Source: AE-B3B sp964543295
GTDB lineage: Bacteria > Aerophobota > Aerophobia > Aerophobales > AE-B3A
Direction of reading: 5' to 3'
Length of the DNA: 9,192 nt
Assembly (NCBI GenBank): GCA_964543295.1
Contig: CAZIXA010000059.1
Coordinates: 1 to 9,192, forward strand
Shown: positions 6,238 through 9,192 of the stretch, in pieces
How positions within the stretch are numbered: the first letter of the stretch is position 1
How the letters are laid out: the number at the start of each line of letters is the position of its first letter
The notes under the pieces: model-generated
Told to the model about the DNA's origin: nothing
What the model saw: only the letters and a program-made list of their open reading frames with translations
Databases searched by the model: none
Made by a program: the position numbers and the translations under genes

Positions 6238-7056
6238 TTACTTTATAGCTCCCAGAGTTAAACCTCTCACCAGGTATCTATGAACAACAATAGCTAAAAT
6301 CAGGGTCGGTAGAGAAGATATAACTGCCGCAGCCGTCATTTCTTCCCATCGAATTCCCATAAAGCCAATAAATCCTGCTATGGCTACCGGCACAGTTTGA
6401 GCTACTTTCCGGGTGAGTATCAGGGCAAAGAAGAATTCGTTCCAAGAAAACAAAAATCCGAGGATCATGGTAGCAACGATCCCTGGGGAAACCAAAGGAA
6501 GAGCAATCCTGAAAAAAACACCTAACTCTGAGGCGCCATCTACCAGGGCAGCCTCCTCCAGCTCCTCAGGTAGTTCGCTAAAGAACCCTCGCATCAACCA
6601 GATAACCAGAGAAAGATTAAACGTTATATACACAATAATGAGTGCAGAGTGGGAATCAAGCATGTAGACGGCTCTAAACATCATAAAAAAGGGTATTATT
6701 ACCGCTATAGGAGGAGCCATCCGTGTGCTCAATATCCAGAACAAGAGATCTTGCTTATGTCGAAACTCAAATCGAGAAAGAGCATATGCTGCAGGGGTAC
6801 CACAAGCTATGGAGATAAAAACTGCCGATAAACTAATAATTAAACTGTTGGCAAAGTATCTGGGAAAAGGACTCTGAAAAAGAACCTTAAAGTAATTTCT
6901 AAACATGGGTTTGAACAGCCAAACCGGCGGCATAGCTACGGCTTGAATTCTGGTTTTAAGAGAAGTCGTAATCACCCAAAAAACAGGGAAGAGGAAAAAA
7001 GCTAAAATAATCGCCAGCGAGATATATGTTACCCAAGGCTTAACTGTTGACTTCAT
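6238..7056 (-). CDS. ABC transporter permease, MalG/UgpE type
   Basis: This 272-residue inner-membrane permease is the second channel subunit of the same importer (COG0395). Hydrophobic spans are visible near residues 10-30, 70-94, 105-128, 136-155, 193-214 and 246-260. The EAA loop is at about 164-188 (ELEEAALVDGAS, then FFRIALPLVSPG). The protein ends in RGLTLGAIK, the typical C-terminus of this subunit. The ATG at 7056 overlaps the TGA of the upstream permease. A good AGGAG site (7062-7066) lies inside the end of that gene, five bases from the start. No ATPase gene follows. The next gene is a dehydrogenase 28 bases downstream, so the ATPase must be encoded elsewhere or beyond the window. 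Confidence 0.95.
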   Translation of the reverse strand: MKSTVKPWVTYISLAIILAFFLFPVFWVITTSLKTRIQAVAMPPVWLFKPMFRNYFKVLFQSPFPRYFANSLIISLSAVFISIACGTPAAYALSRFEFRHKQDLLFWILSTRMAPPIAVIIPFFMMFRAVYMLDSHSALIIVYITFNLSLVIWLMRGFFSELPEELEEAALVDGASELGVFFRIALPLVSPGIVATMILGFLFSWNEFFFALILTRKVAQTVPVAIAGFIGFMGIRWEEMTAAAVISSLPTLILAIVVHRYLVRGLTLGAIK

Positions 7057-7922
7057 ACGTGCTCCTTTGCGGTAATCATCCGAATGTAAAACGTGCAGAA
7101 TAGTATCACTATGGCTATCATAATAATGGAAAAAGCCGATCCCTTGCCAATATTAAAGAAATTGAAGGCAATCAGATAAGAATACAAGCTGGCTGTCTCG
7201 GTAGCAATACCCGGACCTCCTGAGGTCATAATATAAATTGTATCAAACCATTTAAACGCATCCATGGTTCGAAGAAGAACGGCAACCAATACTATCGGTT
7301 TCAGCATAGGTAAGGTTATATACCTGAGGACATCCCACATTCCTGCTCCATCTATTTTAGCTGCCTCGTAGGGTTCTTGGGGCAGGGCCTGCAGCCCAGC
7401 CAGCAGTATCAGTCCCACAAGTGGGGTCCACTCCCATACATCGGTGATAATAATGGAAAGCATGGCCAGTGATGCGGTACCTAACCAGGGTTGCGGTAGG
7501 AATCCGACAGATCCTAATAAATAATTAATTATGCCAAGGGTGAAATCATACATAAGTCTCCAAATGAGTCCAACGACGACCGGCGGGATAATCATGGGAA
7601 TAAGAAATAAAGGAAGAAGCACCCTTCTCGCCTTCACTTCGTTTAACAGTGAGGCTATTACATATCCCAAAGCCAATTCAATGCTTACCCCCGCAGCTAC
7701 GAAGTAAAAGGTAATCTTTAGAGAGTGCCAGAAGCGAGCATCTTGTATCAACAGGGAGTAATTCGTGACTCCCACCCAGGGGGTTCCTCGCGCCGGCTTG
7801 GTCAGATCATAAAAGTGTAAACTGTTGTAAATGCAATAGACAAAGGGAAACACGGATACTCCCACAAGAATGATAATGGCAGGGAGAATCAGTAGTAGGA
7901 AATTCTTTCTTCTGAGTCTCAT
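7053..7922 (-). CDS. ABC transporter permease, MalF/UgpA type
   Basis: This 289-residue inner-membrane permease is one half of the translocation channel of a CUT1 sugar importer (COG1175). The sequence shows hydrophobic segments near residues 8-32, 70-92, 103-123, 150-177, 207-220 and 264-281, which fits six membrane spans. The cytoplasmic EAA loop that docks the ATPase is clear at about residues 183-208 (EPYEAAKIDGAG, then LRYITLPMLKP). The family segment MTSGGPG occurs at about 232-238. The ATG at 7922 begins a basic stretch (MRLRRK) right before the first span, with a weak AAGG site upstream. The stop TGA overlaps the ATG of the next permease (ATGA), so the two are probably translationally coupled. 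Its length is normal for the family. It lies 90 bases after the binding-protein gene, with a stem-loop in between. Confidence 0.95.
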   Translation of the reverse strand: MRLRRKNFLLLILPAIIILVGVSVFPFVYCIYNSLHFYDLTKPARGTPWVGVTNYSLLIQDARFWHSLKITFYFVAAGVSIELALGYVIASLLNEVKARRVLLPLFLIPMIIPPVVVGLIWRLMYDFTLGIINYLLGSVGFLPQPWLGTASLAMLSIIITDVWEWTPLVGLILLAGLQALPQEPYEAAKIDGAGMWDVLRYITLPMLKPIVLVAVLLRTMDAFKWFDTIYIMTSGGPGIATETASLYSYLIAFNFFNIGKGSAFSIIMIAIVILFCTFYIRMITAKEHV

Positions 7923-7938
7923 TATTTAAGCCTTTGCG

Positions 7939-7981
7939 GGGGTGGCCTTGAGGACAACCGTGGGTCGCCTCCAGCCACCCC
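7939..7981 (-). other. Intergenic stem-loop between binding-protein and permease genes
   Basis: An inverted repeat with a perfect 8-bp outer arm (7939-7946 against 7974-7981, GGGGTGGC/GCCACCCC) encloses a second partly paired stretch. That inner stretch (about 7949-7959 against 7963-7973) includes G-U pairs in the minus-strand transcript and closes on a 3-base loop. It is much richer in GC than the surrounding gap. No run of T follows, so it is not a standard intrinsic terminator. In sugar ABC operons a stem-loop at this place commonly protects the binding-protein mRNA and lowers downstream expression; applying that role here is inference. The rest of the 90-base gap shows only a weak AAAGG-type ribosome site before the permease. 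Confidence 0.6.
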
Positions 7982-8012
7982 AACATTAAATCAGTGACCT
8001 GTCCAAATTCCA

Positions 8013-9192
8013 CTACTTATAGTACCCTGCCAGGTCCAGAACTTTATAGATCTGGTCAGATGCCTTCTCCATGGCTGCCTCCGCCTTTATTTCTCCGGCT
8101 ACTACTCGTGAGATTTGAGTTCCGATTATCTCGCAAACTTCCGGATACTCGGGAATGTGAGGCATATACTCGGGATTGGCCAATTGCAGAGCCCGTAGAA
8201 TCACCGGTACCCCCGGATACGTGGAGCCGAATTCTTCGCTGCCCAGCACCGATTCACTGGTTAAACCAGTGCGATGGCCGACGAGCATGGTACGCATTTG
8301 AACGTCCTCGCTGGTCATCCACTGGAGAAAGAGCCAGGCGGCCTCCTTTGATCGCGAATCAGCATTTATCCCCATCCCGGCCGTAAATAAATGAGACGCG
8401 TAGCGCTCAGTTACGGGACCAGCAGGGCCAGCTGGAGCAAGTGCATATCCAATTTTCCCCACAATTTGAGACATCTCGGGATCTTCAATTCGTCCTATAA
8501 AATCAGATGCATCGAATATAATCGCGCAATGTCCAGTAACAAAAACATTCTGAACTTCTAACCAGCTATATCGGGACACATCAGGAGGTCCGTAGTTTCT
8601 CAAGATGTCACCAAACCATTTGACTCCCGCTACGAACTCAGGACTGGTAACGGCTGGCTTCATGTCCGGGGTAAGCCATTCTCCACCATGTACCCAGGTC
8701 CACGAAGTCGAGATAATGGGGTTGTCTTCTCCTCTTACGGCCCGCATGGCCATACCGTAGATATCGATTCCTCCATCACCATTTTCATCCAGAGTTAGGC
8801 TCTCGGCTGCCTGCATCAAGTCATCGGTCGTTTCGGGTACAGAAATTCCATATTTCTGGAAAAGGTCCTTGCGGTACATCAGGATTCCTATGTGGCCATA
8901 GTAAGGAAGACCCCACAATTTCCCGTTGAATTTCAGGGCATCAAGGTATTTGGGAGCAAAATCTTCAGCGAAATACTCGGATTTCTTGGTTGCGATGAGG
9001 TTATCCAAGGGTATGACGTATCCGGCATCTGCGTATTGAGCAGTTACCCAGCTTCCTATTAAGAATATGTCATATATAGCCGTATGGGAGGCCAAGTCAA
9101 CTAATACCTTTTCCCTTAATACAGGTTCGGCGAATATGTTCCAATCGACTTTTATTCCTGTAGCTGCCTCGAATTCCGGAATAAGATCTCCT
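8013..9192 (-). CDS. ABC transporter solute-binding protein, sugar type (5' end outside window)
   Basis: This is the extracytoplasmic binding protein of a carbohydrate ABC importer (COG1653, UgpB/MalE-like), which captures the sugar and delivers it to the two permeases encoded next. The frame is open to the right edge. The first visible residues read GDLIPEFEAATGIKVDW, a typical early segment of this family, so the TTG at 9095 is internal and not the start. About 392 residues are visible. The family usually has about 420-450, so the signal peptide and roughly 30-60 residues are missing. Family-like segments include the YYGHIGILMYRKDLF region, an acidic loop DENGDGGIDIYGMA, and a C-terminal region rich in AAWLFLQWM-type motifs. 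The stop is TAG at 8013-8015. It is the first gene of the visible operon, and its promoter must lie beyond 9192. The substrate cannot be read from sequence; the neighbours suggest a sugar or polyol. Confidence 0.93.
   Translation of the reverse strand, partial: GDLIPEFEAATGIKVDWNIFAEPVLREKVLVDLASHTAIYDIFLIGSWVTAQYADAGYVIPLDNLIATKKSEYFAEDFAPKYLDALKFNGKLWGLPYYGHIGILMYRKDLFQKYGISVPETTDDLMQAAESLTLDENGDGGIDIYGMAMRAVRGEDNPIISTSWTWVHGGEWLTPDMKPAVTSPEFVAGVKWFGDILRNYGPPDVSRYSWLEVQNVFVTGHCAIIFDASDFIGRIEDPEMSQIVGKIGYALAPAGPAGPVTERYASHLFTAGMGINADSRSKEAAWLFLQWMTSEDVQMRTMLVGHRTGLTSESVLGSEEFGSTYPGVPVILRALQLANPEYMPHIPEYPEVCEIIGTQISRVVAGEIKAEAAMEKASDQIYKVLDLAGYYK

Noticed and set aside
7807..8013. Small gene of 68 codons across the binding-protein/permease gap
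   Set aside because: It runs through the stem-loop and overlaps the permease start in another frame; its composition shows no domain and it is best explained as a chance frame.
1..9192. Mobile elements, CRISPR arrays, tRNA or rRNA genes
   Set aside because: I looked for transposase motifs, regularly spaced repeats, terminal inverted repeats and tRNA-like folds and saw none, including around the phospholipase D fragment.

Overview
The window reads as one co-directional catabolic operon on the minus strand, transcribed from base 9192 towards base 1. No gene is supported on the plus strand. Both ends are cut: a solute-binding protein gene runs off the right edge and a Gfo/Idh/MocA-type oxidoreductase gene runs off the left edge. 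Moderately AT-leaning sequence, frequent AGA/AGG arginine codons, several TTG starts and a sugar operon holding a UroD-like gene suggest an anaerobic, perhaps thermophilic bacterium of the Thermotogae / Atribacterota / clostridial kind. That assignment is inference from gene style, not from a marker gene.

Right part (9192-6238): a CUT1-type carbohydrate ABC importer. The order is solute-binding protein (partial), MalF/UgpA-type permease, MalG/UgpE-type permease. A strong stem-loop lies between the binding-protein gene and the permeases. No ATPase gene is present in the window.

Middle part (6209-2842): a zinc-dependent medium-chain polyol/alcohol dehydrogenase, then a full-length UroD-superfamily gene broken by two in-frame stop codons (TAA at codon 128, TAG at codon 222), then a 213-base gap with several inverted repeats that could fold in competing ways, then a TIM-barrel sugar isomerase/epimerase-like gene.

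Left part (2813-1): a divergent DeoC-like aldolase and an FGGY-family sugar kinase, both starting with TTG behind good ribosome binding sites. These are followed by an orphan internal slice of a phospholipase D-like protein and the first 27 codons of a Gfo/Idh/MocA oxidoreductase.

Taken together, the genes could import a sugar or polyol, oxidise it (zinc dehydrogenase, Gfo/Idh), isomerise it (TIM-barrel enzyme), phosphorylate it (FGGY kinase) and split it by retro-aldol cleavage (DeoC-like). The combination matches no named pathway I recognise. The DeoC homologue also departs from the usual phosphate-binding residues, so the substrate is open. The items most worth a second look are the double-nonsense UroD gene, the phospholipase D slice, the structured gap at 3730-3942 and the altered DeoC pocket.
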